From: JALZKA01 sp033856515
Lineage (GTDB): Bacteria > Actinomycetota > Thermoleophilia > Solirubrobacterales > 70-9
Direction of reading: 5' to 3'
DNA length: 64,000 nt
NCBI GenBank assembly: GCA_033856515.1
Contig: JAWVEY010000050.1
Location: 118,607-182,606, forward strand
This document shows, piece after piece, positions 53,293 to 62,472 of the stretch (positions within the stretch are counted from its first letter, which is position 1; every line of letters begins with the position of its first letter). Both the position numbers and the translations under genes were made by a program. Under the pieces are notes generated by a model. It had not been told where the DNA came from. It did not search any database and saw only the letters and a list, made by a program, of their open reading frames with translations.

Positions 53293-53307
53293 GTTACTAG
53301 CGGTAAC
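53293..53307. promoter_or_regulatory. Probable TetR operator
   Basis: GTTACTAGCGGTAAC has five-base inverted arms (GTTAC/GTAAC) around TAGCG. It is centred in the 38-base gap between the divergent CocE-type hydrolase (start 53277) and TetR (start 53316) genes, the classic place for an autoregulatory operator. Confidence 0.65.
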
Positions 53308-53315
53308 ATAGCGCC

Positions 53316-53972
53316 GTGGCAGCTGATGGTCAAGGCCCAACGCGAACCTCTCCCCGCACCCGGCTCGCGCGGTCCGATCGGCGGGAGCAGCTGCGCGATG
53401 TCGCCTACCTGGAGTTCGCGCGACGCGGCTACGACGACGTCTCGATGGCGGCGCTTGCCGAGCAGGCAGGTGTCACAAAGCCGATCATCTACTCGCACTT
53501 CGGCTCCAAGGAAGGTCTCTATGCCGCGTGTGCGGAAAGGTTCGTGGAGCCGATGCTCGAAAGTGTCGAGAGCGGCGCGCGGGCGGCAGATTCCGCCGAT
53601 GGGCAGCTGTGGGGCGGGATCCTTGCGCAACTTCGGTTCATCGACGATCATCGCGACGAGTGGCGGGGCTACGTGCGGGATGCCGCGAATCGCGGTGGCG
53701 AGCCCGGCCGTGCGCTTGCCCAAGGCCGCCGCCGGGTGACGGCGCTCCTGGCTGATCTGGTTGAGCTCGCGTCGCAGACGGCGGGCGCTCCGGTCCCACC
53801 GGAGCAGGAGCGGGACGCGTTCGCGCACGTACTCCAGGGCGCGGTGGAGCAGATCGCGAACTGGTGGGAGGAGCATCCGGACGAAACCGCCCACGCGGTC
53901 GCCCTCCGGGTCATGAACTTCGCCTGGATCGGCTTCGGCGGCCTGGCGGAGGGTCGGTTCTGGACTCCGTGA
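53316..53972 (+). CDS. TetR-family transcriptional regulator
   Basis: A 218-residue repressor. The N-terminal helix-turn-helix is VAYLEFARRGYDDVSMAALAEQAGVTKPIIYSHFGSKEGLYAAC. The C-terminal ligand domain is poorly conserved, so the ligand cannot be predicted. It starts at GTG 53316 and is divergent from the secreted hydrolase-MFS pair, which it likely controls with itself through the palindrome in between. Confidence 0.93.
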   Translation: MAADGQGPTRTSPRTRLARSDRREQLRDVAYLEFARRGYDDVSMAALAEQAGVTKPIIYSHFGSKEGLYAACAERFVEPMLESVESGARAADSADGQLWGGILAQLRFIDDHRDEWRGYVRDAANRGGEPGRALAQGRRRVTALLADLVELASQTAGAPVPPEQERDAFAHVLQGAVEQIANWWEEHPDETAHAVALRVMNFAWIGFGGLAEGRFWTP

Positions 53973-53978
53973 GGGAAC

Positions 53979-53984
53979 TACGCT
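53979..53984 (+). promoter_or_regulatory. -10 box (TACGCT) of the metalloprotease gene
   Basis: TACGCT ends 6 bases before the ATG at 53991. Leaderless spacing again; the -35 is weak. Confidence 0.4.
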
Positions 53985-53990
53985 CAACGA

Positions 53991-55319
53991 ATGAGCGACG
54001 AGCGCATGGGCCTCGCCGGGACGCTCGCGCTTCTGGCAGCGACGGTTGCCGTGCTCTTCGGAGTCGCACTGGCCAGGGACGACGATGTTGCGACGCCGGT
54101 TGATGAAGGCGCCGCTGCTGCACCCGAGCCGACGCTCGACTCGGACGAGCTCTTGGAATTGAGCCTCGAGCTCTCTCCCACTGTGGCCCGGCGAGTTGAG
54201 GACCTCCGCGGACTCGATTTCGACAAGGTCCCGGAGCCCCAGGTCACCGACACCGATGCTCTGCGGGATCTCGCGGAGAAGCAGGTGGCGAAGCCCAAGA
54301 ACGCGGAGACGCTCGCGGCAAGTGACGCCGAGCTGAAGCTGCTGGGGATGCTTGAGCCGGACGAAAGCCTGGCGGAGGTAACGACGGACGTGAGCGCTGA
54401 TGCCGCCGCCTACTACGACCCGATGAAGAAGGAGCTCTTCCTCCTGGGCGACGCCGTGCCGGCGGGACCCGCTCTGGCGGAGTTCGTCCTCGCACACGAA
54501 CTGAATCACGCGCTCGAAGACCAAGCCTTCGGCCTGCCGAAGTCGACCGCGTCGTCGGACGACGCGGTCCTGGCCGAGTCGGCGTTGGTGGAGGGCTCGG
54601 CGACGGCGCTGATGACCGAGTACGCCGTTGAGCACCTGGCGGTGGCGGACCTTCTGAACGACTCGAGCACGATCGAGAGCGAGATCGACCTCCCCGACAT
54701 CGCCATGGCGCAGGTCACGTTCGCCTACTTCGGGGGACAGAAGTTCGTCGACGAGCTCCGCGAGGCAGCAGGTGGCAGCTGGGACCTCGTCGACTTCGCT
54801 TACCAGAGGCGCCTGCCCGCGACGACCGAGCAGATCCTCCATCCCGAGAAGTACCTCGAGGACGAAGGCGCGCTGCCCGTCCCGGAAAATCCCGACCCCG
54901 GGCCGGGATGGGAGGAGGTGGACGACGGCACGGTCGGTGAGTTCTTCACCCGCGAGATCCTGCGCCGGGACGCGGAAGACGTCGGCGCGGACGAAGCCGC
55001 GGAGGGCTGGGGCGGCGATCGCTACGAGTTGTTCCACCGCAAGGGTGCGCCGGCCGAGTGCACGGACAACTGCCGCGAGGACAACGCACTGGCGATCGTC
55101 TGGCGCAGCGACGACGAGAACGAAGGGTTTGAGCTCAGGAAGGCGGTCGACGGCTTTGTCGAGCGTTCGCTCGACGGCACCCCCGCGGGCCAGAGAACAT
55201 GGGAGCTCGACGGAGGCTGGGCAGCGGTGGCAGGCGGGGACGAGATCTTCACGTTTGCCCTTGCGCCCACCCGGGCGATGGCCCAACGACTGGCGCCGCT
55301 CGCAGGGACGACGAAGTAG
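53991..55319 (+). CDS. Membrane-anchored zinc metalloprotease
   Basis: A 442-residue protein with one N-terminal membrane helix (about 8-28) and an external domain. VLAHELNHALEDQAFG holds the HExxH zinc site (His169, Glu170, His173), and Glu201 in ALVEGSATALM is a good third ligand 28 residues later, a gluzincin-type arrangement. The rest, including CTDNCREDNALAIVWR, is not recognised. The substrate is unknown; envelope protein turnover is possible. The DoxX-like gene begins 11 bases after its stop. Confidence 0.82.
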   Translation: MSDERMGLAGTLALLAATVAVLFGVALARDDDVATPVDEGAAAAPEPTLDSDELLELSLELSPTVARRVEDLRGLDFDKVPEPQVTDTDALRDLAEKQVAKPKNAETLAASDAELKLLGMLEPDESLAEVTTDVSADAAAYYDPMKKELFLLGDAVPAGPALAEFVLAHELNHALEDQAFGLPKSTASSDDAVLAESALVEGSATALMTEYAVEHLAVADLLNDSSTIESEIDLPDIAMAQVTFAYFGGQKFVDELREAAGGSWDLVDFAYQRRLPATTEQILHPEKYLEDEGALPVPENPDPGPGWEEVDDGTVGEFFTREILRRDAEDVGADEAAEGWGGDRYELFHRKGAPAECTDNCREDNALAIVWRSDDENEGFELRKAVDGFVERSLDGTPAGQRTWELDGGWAAVAGGDEIFTFALAPTRAMAQRLAPLAGTTK

Positions 55320-55330
55320 CGTCCCCCGCC

Positions 55331-55702
55331 GTGACGACATCGCAAAAAGCCTTGGCCGCCTTCTTCAGCTTCACCGGGACCATGCACTTCGTGATCCCGA
55401 AGACATACGAGGCGATCGTCCCCGACTACGTGCCGATCAGCCCCCAGGCGGCGGTCTTCCACTCGGGTTGGGGCGAAATCGCCGGCGGCCTGGCAGTTGT
55501 CCCGCCAGCGACTCGAAAGCTCGCGCGCTGGTGGCTCATCGTCCTGCTCGTCGCGGTCTTCCCGGCAAACGTGCATATGGCCGTGAACCCCGAGCAGATC
55601 CGCGGCCTCGACCTGGACCGCGTGCCGCGCTGGACCCTCTGGTGCCGTCTGCCGCTCCAACTCGCGGCGATCATCTGGGTCTGGCGCGCAACCGAGGCCT
55701 GA
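55331..55702 (+). CDS. DoxX-like small membrane protein
   Basis: A 123-residue membrane protein with four short helices. FFSFTGTMHFVIPKTYEAIVPDYVP and GWGEIAGGLAVV fit the DoxX/DUF family of quinone-pathway-associated membrane proteins. FPANVHMAVNPE is a further family signature. The GTG at 55331 follows the protease gene by 11 bases. Function unknown. Confidence 0.78.
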   Translation: MTTSQKALAAFFSFTGTMHFVIPKTYEAIVPDYVPISPQAAVFHSGWGEIAGGLAVVPPATRKLARWWLIVLLVAVFPANVHMAVNPEQIRGLDLDRVPRWTLWCRLPLQLAAIIWVWRATEA

Positions 55703-55763
55703 CAAGCCTGCGCCGAGTGTCACCTGAGTCGCCTATGTGGCGACGCAAACGACTTTCGGTGAA

Positions 55764-58091
55764 TCAGGGCACTGCTTCAACCCAGTCCCACTGCTCGCCG
55801 CAAAGCTGCGCGGCGTCCTCAGCCGGCATCGTCGTCAGCCTCGCTTCGGTCTCCGGCTTGACCGCGAGGGAGCCGTGCTCGCTTTGGCCGCCGCTACCTG
55901 GCGCGAAAAATGGCTGGCCGAAACTCACCGAGATTTCATGACGACCCGAGTCCAATTCAAGCTCGCCGAGCAGCGTGTAGAGCCCCTCGTTGTTGAGGAA
56001 GTGGTGCACCGAGGAGACCTCTTCGCCGTCGATTCTCAGCTCAGCAACACCGCGCACTGAGTCGTCGAGCCAGATGGAATACAGCCCACCACTCAGGTCA
56101 ACCTCCCCTTGGCTGCCCTGAAGTAAGACCGGCTCACGTCCCTCGGCGGCCCGCAGCGTTCCGCCGGGCACCACGCGCGCGAGCTCCCGAACCTCAGTGC
56201 ACTGAGGCTCGGCGACGGGCGAGCGACCCTGGCCAAGCGGCAGTCGCTCGCTCGCGGGGGATGCGTCCTCCCCTCGTACCCATACCTCGTAGTAGTCACC
56301 TGCCCAATCGAGCTCGTACTCCCCCGGCGGCCGGCTCTGCTCGGGCGATCGCCGCAGAACGAGCGCTTCGTATGGCTCGAACGCGTCGGCGCGGAAGTCG
56401 TCGGTGTCGGCCCACAGGCCCTTGGCGAGCGTCGAGCCGTCGGCCAGCGGCACGACGCGGCGCCGAAGCTCCGAGGCGCCCTCCGCGTCGGCATCCCGCA
56501 AGAAATGCCTGACGCCGTAGGGCTGGTACTCGGTCATCAGCACCGGGCCGTCGCCGTCGAGCATCTCGCCGATCTCCTCGAGCTCTGCGAGCTGGTCTCG
56601 CGGCGCCAGGTTCGCCTCGTTGTAGGCGAGCGCGTTCGACCAGACGACGCCACACCCGAGGAGCGCCGCGACGCCGGCGCCCAGGATGAAACGCCGCTCG
56701 CTCCACGCCCAGATGCAGGCGAGGAAGGCGGCGAAGAGCAGCACGGGCGAGACGATCGCGAACGCTTTCCCCTCGACCCACGGAGAGCCCACGAGCGAAA
56801 TCGCAAGGGCCGCGGCCGGCACCCCCACCAGGTAGGCCACGAGGTCCCAGCGCCGCCCGCGGGCCGCGACGACCCACCCCGTGAGGGCGGCGGCGCCCGC
56901 GAAAACGCAGAGGGCGGTCGTTACGGACATCTGATCCGCGTCGACCCGGAAGTCGCCGGCCGGCCAGATTCCCAGCGTTTGAAGAGCCGAGAGCGGCTCG
57001 ATCAGATTGCCGCGGGCACTCGGGTCGTCAAGTGGCGAGGAGGTGGGCGGAAGAAGCGCGCCGCCGAGAACAACGGGCACAACCATCACGGCGACCAAGC
57101 CGACGAGGGTCGCTGCCCGGACGGCCGCCACTCGGGGAGAGGCGGCTGCGACCGAGTAGGCAAGCGCGCCGAGCAGGAGCGGCCCCACCCAAACCGCGCC
57201 CGCGAGGCTGAGACAGCCGATGAGCGCCGCGATTGCGAGCGCCACCGGCACCAGGAGCCGGAAACCGGCGGGGTCTGACCCCACGCCTGGGGTCAGACCC
57301 CGCGCCTGAACTCTGTCCCCCTCTTGCCGTGCGGCACGGAACGCGAGACACGCGACCAGCGCGATGAGGGCCGCTGCGGCCAGCTCCTTGAGCCCGCCCC
57401 ACAGGTAGTAGCCGTAGAGAAGCGCCGGCTGGGCCGCCGCGAGGACCACGAGCGCCCTCGCCCGCGCGCTGGCCAGAAGGCGGCCGCTGAGGTCCCAGAG
57501 CGCCAGCGCGAGCAGGACGGCGAGGAGCGCCATGTAGGGCTGGATGAGCCAGGCGGCGTCCATTCCCGTCAACGCGCGGCCTACTCCCAGCGGGATGAAG
57601 GCACCCACCGGGTAGCCGTCGGCGAGGTTGAAGAAGAGCGTCGCCTCATACGAGGACGGGGCAAGGCCGTCGATGTCGCGCCCAGCGTCCATCACCCGAT
57701 CGGTCAGAGCGAGCCAGGTCGCGGTGTCGTCGAGGCGGATGTAGCCCGCGAACGTGGCGCTGCCGGATAGGACGATCGGCGCCGCGTAGACAGCGAAGAC
57801 GGCGATGAGTCCACCGGCGAGCCATGGTGACGGCCGGCGACCGCGCCACGGCGGCGCCAAAACGAGGCCCGCCAGCGCCATTACGACGACCAGCGGAGTC
57901 GTGAACCCGGCGAGCCCGGGAATGGCCGTCATATAACCACCGGCCACCACGACAACGCAGAAGCCGATGGGCGCCAGGAGCGAGCGCGGGATCTCGCCGG
58001 GTACGACGCGCGCGACGAGCGAGCCGCACCCGAGCCAGGTGAGGATCTGGATCGCACAGAACGCGACCCAGGCGACCAGGAGCTCTGGCAT
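55764..58091 (-). CDS. Large polytopic membrane protein, possible GT-C-type glycosyltransferase
   Basis: A 775-residue protein with about 13-14 helices (1-480) and an external C-terminal half with Cys residues (QCTEVREL, LCGEQW). The first loops carry DD (RLDDTATWLALTDRVMDAG), as in GT-C transferases, and WSNALAYNEANLAPRDQLAELEEIGEMLDG precedes the soluble part. Substrate unknown. A 36-base REP-like inverted pair (57268-57303) lies in frame and codes for about RGLTPGVGSDPA in a loop. The ATG overlaps the lytic transglycosylase stop (TGATG), so a role in envelope polymers is plausible. Confidence 0.72.
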   Translation of the reverse strand: MPELLVAWVAFCAIQILTWLGCGSLVARVVPGEIPRSLLAPIGFCVVVVAGGYMTAIPGLAGFTTPLVVVMALAGLVLAPPWRGRRPSPWLAGGLIAVFAVYAAPIVLSGSATFAGYIRLDDTATWLALTDRVMDAGRDIDGLAPSSYEATLFFNLADGYPVGAFIPLGVGRALTGMDAAWLIQPYMALLAVLLALALWDLSGRLLASARARALVVLAAAQPALLYGYYLWGGLKELAAAALIALVACLAFRAARQEGDRVQARGLTPGVGSDPAGFRLLVPVALAIAALIGCLSLAGAVWVGPLLLGALAYSVAAASPRVAAVRAATLVGLVAVMVVPVVLGGALLPPTSSPLDDPSARGNLIEPLSALQTLGIWPAGDFRVDADQMSVTTALCVFAGAAALTGWVVAARGRRWDLVAYLVGVPAAALAISLVGSPWVEGKAFAIVSPVLLFAAFLACIWAWSERRFILGAGVAALLGCGVVWSNALAYNEANLAPRDQLAELEEIGEMLDGDGPVLMTEYQPYGVRHFLRDADAEGASELRRRVVPLADGSTLAKGLWADTDDFRADAFEPYEALVLRRSPEQSRPPGEYELDWAGDYYEVWVRGEDASPASERLPLGQGRSPVAEPQCTEVRELARVVPGGTLRAAEGREPVLLQGSQGEVDLSGGLYSIWLDDSVRGVAELRIDGEEVSSVHHFLNNEGLYTLLGELELDSGRHEISVSFGQPFFAPGSGGQSEHGSLAVKPETEARLTTMPAEDAAQLCGEQWDWVEAVP
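57268..57303. repeat. REP-like inverted pair inside a coding sequence
   Basis: Two copies of GCGGGGTCTGACCCC, in opposite orientation (57268-57282 and 57289-57303), form a perfect 15-base inverted repeat around ACGCCT. Each arm carries the same GGGGTCAGACCCC core as at 39607. The length of 36 is a multiple of three and adds 12 codons to the surrounding membrane-protein gene without a stop. Confidence 0.8.
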
Positions 58092-58672
58092 CAGTCGAGC
58101 CCGAGCTCCTCCGCGTAGATCTCCTGATAGCGGGTGCGGAACTCAAGCACGGACTCGACGTAAGAGCGGGTTTCCGGAAAGGCGATGTCATCCACCTCGA
58201 GCGCCGCTCCTCCCCACGCCTCCGCGTTCTCCGGGCCGCCGTTGTATGCGGCGAGGGCGGCGATCTCGTTGCCCCCGAACCGGTCGAGCAGGTGATTGAG
58301 ATAGAACGTGCCGTAGCGGATGTTGAGATCGGGGTCGGCGAGGTCCTCGAAGACGAACGTCTCCCCACCCGAGAGGGTTTCGATTGTCTCGGCTGTGTCC
58401 GGAGTGATCTGCATGAGACCTCGCGCGCCCGCCGACGACGTCTGGTCGATGAAGCCGGACTCCTGCTTGATGATGGCGGCGATCAGCGCTGCGTCGATGT
58501 CGTGTCGCTCGGCCTGCTGGCGGATGATGTCCTCGTGGCGAAGGGGAAGGTTCACCTCGCGCCGGACCTTCTCGCCGAAGTCCGTCGCCAGCAGGACCAC
58601 GACGAGCGCACCGATCACGACGGCGACGATCAGCCCGAAGCGAACGAGCCTCCCTCGGCGTGTGACGGTCAC
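58091..58672 (-). CDS. Soluble lytic transglycosylase-like protein (SLT domain)
   Basis: A 193-residue envelope enzyme cleaving peptidoglycan glycan strands. One N-terminal membrane helix is followed by the SLT domain: catalytic Glu in IIKQESGFIDQ, ARGLMQITPDTA, DLNIRYGTFYL and AAYNGGP. All four SLT motifs are present. The GTG at 58672 overlaps the coaE stop by GTGA. Confidence 0.93.
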   Translation of the reverse strand: MTVTRRGRLVRFGLIVAVVIGALVVVLLATDFGEKVRREVNLPLRHEDIIRQQAERHDIDAALIAAIIKQESGFIDQTSSAGARGLMQITPDTAETIETLSGGETFVFEDLADPDLNIRYGTFYLNHLLDRFGGNEIAALAAYNGGPENAEAWGGAALEVDDIAFPETRSYVESVLEFRTRYQEIYAEELGLD

Positions 58673-59268
58673 TGCTCTACGCCGGCGACGAGCTCAGGCC
58701 ACAAATCACCGAGCTTCTCCTGCAGATCCTCGAGCGAGCCGTCGTTCTCCACCACCCATGTGCCCCGCTCGGCCTTCTCCGCCTCCGTGAGCTGACGGCC
58801 GGAGCGCCCCTCGACGCCTGCATCGCCGCGGGCCTCGAGCCATGCGTCGCGCCGGTCGCCGGCCACGACCACAAGCACGCCGTCGAACCCTGCCTCCATT
58901 CCCGCCTCGAAGAGCAGCGGCACCTCGACAACCGCCAGCTCAACGTCCGGGTCGAGCCCCTGGCGCCACTCCCAGACCTTCTCGCCCACCTTCGGGTGGG
59001 TGATCGACTCGAGCCATTTCAGCTCCTCGCGATCGTTGAAGACGATCTCGCCGACGGCCTTGCGGTCGACCATTCCCTCGTTCTCGACCCGAGTCCCCCA
59101 GTGTTCGACCAGCTTGGCGACGACCTCGGGGTCCGCAAGCGCCCCGTGAGCGACCTCGTCGGTCGAGAGGGTCGCCGCGCCCAAGCGCTCCAGCGCTCGA
59201 AGGACTTCGGACTTGCCTGACCCGATCGCTCCGGTCAAGCCGATGAACGCTGGCTTCCGCGCCGTCAA
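58669..59268 (-). CDS. coaE: Dephospho-CoA kinase
   Basis: A 199-residue kinase for the last step of coenzyme A synthesis. Walker A is LTGAIGSGKS, STDEVAHG is the substrate loop, and VEVPLLFEAGMEAGFDGVLVV and RRDAWLEARGD are conserved. The TTG at 59268 lies 10 bases after the rpsA stop and gives a normal N-terminus. It complements the pantothenate operon in the same window. Confidence 0.95.
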   Translation of the reverse strand: MTARKPAFIGLTGAIGSGKSEVLRALERLGAATLSTDEVAHGALADPEVVAKLVEHWGTRVENEGMVDRKAVGEIVFNDREELKWLESITHPKVGEKVWEWRQGLDPDVELAVVEVPLLFEAGMEAGFDGVLVVVAGDRRDAWLEARGDAGVEGRSGRQLTEAEKAERGTWVVENDGSLEDLQEKLGDLWPELVAGVEQ

Positions 59269-59278
59269 GGCGCCGAGC

Positions 59279-60715
59279 CTAGCCTTCGTCTGGGTCGTCG
59301 GTGGGTGGCGCCTCGTCGGGCGCGGGCTCGACCGGTGCCTCCGCGAACACGTCCTCTGAGAGACCCAGGTCCGGGACATCGTCGGCGGGCGCCTCGGTGG
59401 CGGCCTCCGTCACGGCCTCGGTCGCCTCGGGGCTATCCGCAGCCTCGGAGCCCTCAGCGCCGTTCTCAGTAGCGGCTTCGGCGGCCGCAGCCTCGTCGCT
59501 CGCGTCCTGGACCGACTGCTTCAGTTCATCGGGGATGAGGTCTGAGAAAGCGTTGTTCTTGGTCTCGGCACGCTTGATCGAGAGCGAGATGCGGCGGCGC
59601 TCCTCGTCGATCTCGAGGATGCGGACCCACTTCTCCTCGCCGGGGGTGACGACCTCGCCAGGCGTCTCGACGTGATGCTCGGCGAGCTCGGAGATGTGGA
59701 CCAGGCCCTCGACGCCCGGGACGATCTCGATGAAGGCGCCGAACGCAACGACCTTCGTGACCTTGCCCTCCAGGACGTCGCCCTGGCGGTACTCGTTGAG
59801 CACCTTCTGCCACGGGTCCTCCTGGGTCTGCTTGAGGCCCAGCGAGATCCGCTGGCGGTCGCGGTCGATGTCGAGCACCTTGACGCGCACGTCCTGGCCG
59901 ATCTCGAGCACCTCGCCCGGATGGTTGACGTGGCTCCAGGAGAGCTCTGAGATGTGGATGAGGCCGTCGATGCCCTCGAGGTCCACGAAGGCCCCGAAGT
60001 CGACGATGTTCGAAATCTTTCCTTCGACGATCTGGCCCGGCTGGAGGCGCTCGAGGATCTGCTCGCGGACCTCCTTGCGCTCCTCTTCGAGGACGGCGCG
60101 GCGGGAGAGAACGACGTTGTTGCGGGACCGGTTGAGCTCGATCACCTTGCACTCGAGGGTCTGGTCGCGGAACTCCTCGAGGTTGTGGACGCGGCGAATG
60201 TCGACAAGCGACGCGGGCAGGAAGCCACGAACGCCGAGGTCGAGGATGAGGCCGCCCTTGACGACCTCGATCACGGAGCCTTCGACGGGTTCGCCGGTCT
60301 CGGCCGCGGCCTCGATCTTGCGCCACGCCTTCTCGAAGCGCGCGCGCTTCTTCGAGAGCACGAGGCGGCCCTCCTGGTCCTCCTTGGTGAGCACGAGGGC
60401 GTCGACGGCCTCGCCGAGCGACACCTCTTCGGAGGGATCCACCGAGCGCCGGATCGAGAGCTCGTTGGCGGGGATGACGCCTTCGGACTTGTAGCCGATG
60501 TCGACCAGGACCTCGTCCTTGTCGATCCGCACCACCTCGCCCGAGACCACGTCACCCTCCTCGAAGGGCTTGATCGTCGCGTCGTAGTTGGGGACCATCT
60601 GGCCGTCGACCTCGATCAGCAGATCCGCGACGCCGTTGGTCGGCGCAGGCGGTGCGCTCACGGCCGCGTCGGCGGCAGGATCGGTGGTCGTATCGGTCGC
60701 GGACACTGAGGTCAT
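59279..60715 (-). CDS. rpsA: 30S ribosomal protein S1
   Basis: A 478-residue protein with four S1 RNA-binding domains (VVSGEVVRIDKDEVLVDIGYKSEG; VEGSVIEVVKGGLILDLGVRGFLP; VEGKISNIVDFGAFVDLEGIDGLIHISE; LEGKVTKVVAFGAFIEIVPGVEGLVHISE). A long acidic Ala/Glu/Asp tail follows. Four domains are usual for actinobacteria. The ATG at 60715 (MTSVSATD) is preferred; a GTG at 60730 is possible. First gene of the rpsA-coaE-SLT-membrane protein operon. Confidence 0.96.
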   Translation of the reverse strand: MTSVSATDTTTDPAADAAVSAPPAPTNGVADLLIEVDGQMVPNYDATIKPFEEGDVVSGEVVRIDKDEVLVDIGYKSEGVIPANELSIRRSVDPSEEVSLGEAVDALVLTKEDQEGRLVLSKKRARFEKAWRKIEAAAETGEPVEGSVIEVVKGGLILDLGVRGFLPASLVDIRRVHNLEEFRDQTLECKVIELNRSRNNVVLSRRAVLEEERKEVREQILERLQPGQIVEGKISNIVDFGAFVDLEGIDGLIHISELSWSHVNHPGEVLEIGQDVRVKVLDIDRDRQRISLGLKQTQEDPWQKVLNEYRQGDVLEGKVTKVVAFGAFIEIVPGVEGLVHISELAEHHVETPGEVVTPGEEKWVRILEIDEERRRISLSIKRAETKNNAFSDLIPDELKQSVQDASDEAAAAEAATENGAEGSEAADSPEATEAVTEAATEAPADDVPDLGLSEDVFAEAPVEPAPDEAPPTDDPDEG

Positions 60716-60814
60716 GATGGCAAAAAGCACGCGAAGGCCTGAGGTCGGCCGCGGACGGCGGCAACCGAAGCTCCGCTGAGCCCGGCAGAGGGTAGTAGAC
60801 GGCGATCGGGCGGG

Positions 60815-62365
60815 CTAGTTCAGGCGGCGTTCGTCGCGCCCGTACCAGTCGAACCGCGACTCGCCCGTGTTGACGATCACCGCCTTGACGAAGCTGAAGT
60901 CCTCGAACGACTCCAGCCCCGCCTCCTTGCCGGATCCGGACTCCTTAGTCCCGCCCCAGGGCACCGCGGGCTCGACCCGATGATGGTCGTTGACCCAGCA
61001 GACGCCCGCCTCGACCGCGGCGGCGACCCGGTGGGCGCGAGCTACATCCCGTGTCCAGACCGCGGCGCCGAGGGCGTAGCGCGAATCGTTGGCCTTGGCG
61101 ACGGCGTCGGCCTCGTCGCCGAACGGGATCGCGACCACGACCGGCCCGAAGATCTCCTCGCGCGCGATCTCCATCTCGTTGCCGGCCTCGGCGAAGACGG
61201 TCGGTTGGAAGTAGAACCCGGCATCGAACGGCGGATCGAGGTTCGGCGCGGCGCCCCCGGTGACCAGCCGCGCACCCTCCTCGAGGCCCCTGCCGACGTA
61301 GCCGGCGACGCTGTCGCGGCGGGCCGCCGAGATCAGCGGCCCCATCTGCGTACGATCGCTGGCGGGGTCGCCGAGGCGGATCGCCTGCGCCTTCTCGCCC
61401 AGGCGGGCGACGAACTCGTTGTAGATCGGTTCGGCGACCAGCAGGCGCGAGCCGGCGATGCAGGTCTGGCCGCTGGCGATGAACGCGGCAAACGCCGCTC
61501 CGTCTACCGCCTGCTGGAGATCGGCATCCTCGAAGACGATCACCGGCGTCTTGCCGCCCAGCTCGGTGGTCGAGCGGGCGAAGCGCTGCGCCGCGGCCAC
61601 CGCGACCGCCCGGCCGCCCGCGTCACCGCCGGTGAAGTTCACCTTGGCCACGTCCGGATGCGCCGCGATCGCAGCCCCCGCGCTTGCCCCGAAGCCGGTG
61701 ACAACGTTGACGACCCCCTCGGGGATGCCGGCTTCGAGCGCCAGCCTCCCCAACTCCAGCGTGGTCAGCGGGGTCAGCTCCGAGGGCTTGATCACCACGG
61801 TATTGCCGGCTGCCAGCGCGCCGGAAAGGCTTTGAGCAAGGATCAGCAGCGGGTGGTTGAAGGGGGTCAGCAGGCCGCAGACTCCCAGCGGCGAGCGCCG
61901 CAGATAGGCGAGATGGTCGCCCGAGGAGGGCAGGACCGTCTCGCGCTGGCCCAGGAGCAGGCCCGCGGCATAGCGGTAGTACTCGGCGACCCGCGCCAGC
62001 TGGGCCCGGGTCTCGATCACCGGGCGCCCGTTGTTGAGGGTCTCGAGCGCGTAGAGCTGCTCGAGATCGTCCTCGATGCGGTCGGCGAAGCGGTTGATCA
62101 GGCGCGCTCGATCGAATGCGCCAAGCCTCGGCCAGGGGCCCTGCTCGAAGGCCCGGCGCGCGGCGGCAACGGCGCGCTCGACGTCCTCCGCGGCCGCGGC
62201 CGGCACCTCCGCGATCGGCAGAGCCGTGGCGGGGTTGAGGACCGCCAGGCGCTCGCCGGAGGCGGCCTCGACCTCCTCGGCGCCGATCAGCATCCCGGGG
62301 CGACGAAGATCATCGTCGCGGTTCGGGGACACCCGCGAGAGCGGCGCCGATTCGGGCCTCGCCAT
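60815..62365 (-). CDS. Aldehyde dehydrogenase
   Basis: A 516-residue NAD(P)-dependent enzyme. Catalytic Cys in ASGQTCIAGSRL, general-base Glu in TTELGGKTPVIVFEDADL, cofactor contacts in LTPFNHPLL and VIKPSELTPL, and the C-terminal PWGGTKESGSGKEAG. It oxidises an aldehyde to the acid, substrate unknown. It is divergent from a sugar-type ABC uptake operon and may act on a product of the imported compound. Confidence 0.93.
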   Translation of the reverse strand: MARPESAPLSRVSPNRDDDLRRPGMLIGAEEVEAASGERLAVLNPATALPIAEVPAAAAEDVERAVAAARRAFEQGPWPRLGAFDRARLINRFADRIEDDLEQLYALETLNNGRPVIETRAQLARVAEYYRYAAGLLLGQRETVLPSSGDHLAYLRRSPLGVCGLLTPFNHPLLILAQSLSGALAAGNTVVIKPSELTPLTTLELGRLALEAGIPEGVVNVVTGFGASAGAAIAAHPDVAKVNFTGGDAGGRAVAVAAAQRFARSTTELGGKTPVIVFEDADLQQAVDGAAFAAFIASGQTCIAGSRLLVAEPIYNEFVARLGEKAQAIRLGDPASDRTQMGPLISAARRDSVAGYVGRGLEEGARLVTGGAAPNLDPPFDAGFYFQPTVFAEAGNEMEIAREEIFGPVVVAIPFGDEADAVAKANDSRYALGAAVWTRDVARAHRVAAAVEAGVCWVNDHHRVEPAVPWGGTKESGSGKEAGLESFEDFSFVKAVIVNTGESRFDWYGRDERRLN

Positions 62366-62388
62366 ACCACGATGATCGCACGCAAGCC

Positions 62389-62418
62389 TTGACAGCGGGG
62401 CCTCGGGTCATTTGTAAT
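62389..62418 (+). promoter_or_regulatory. Sigma-70-type promoter of the ABC uptake operon
   Basis: TTGACA (62389-62394), 18 bases, then TGTAAT (62413-62418). A leader of about 50 bases and a GGAGAGG site (from 62458) precede the start. Best -35 match on the plus strand near a gene. Confidence 0.65.
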
Positions 62419-62472
62419 ACGAACCTCGGGGCGGAGAGGCTTCGGAGAACGCGAAAGGGAGAGGTATTGGTG

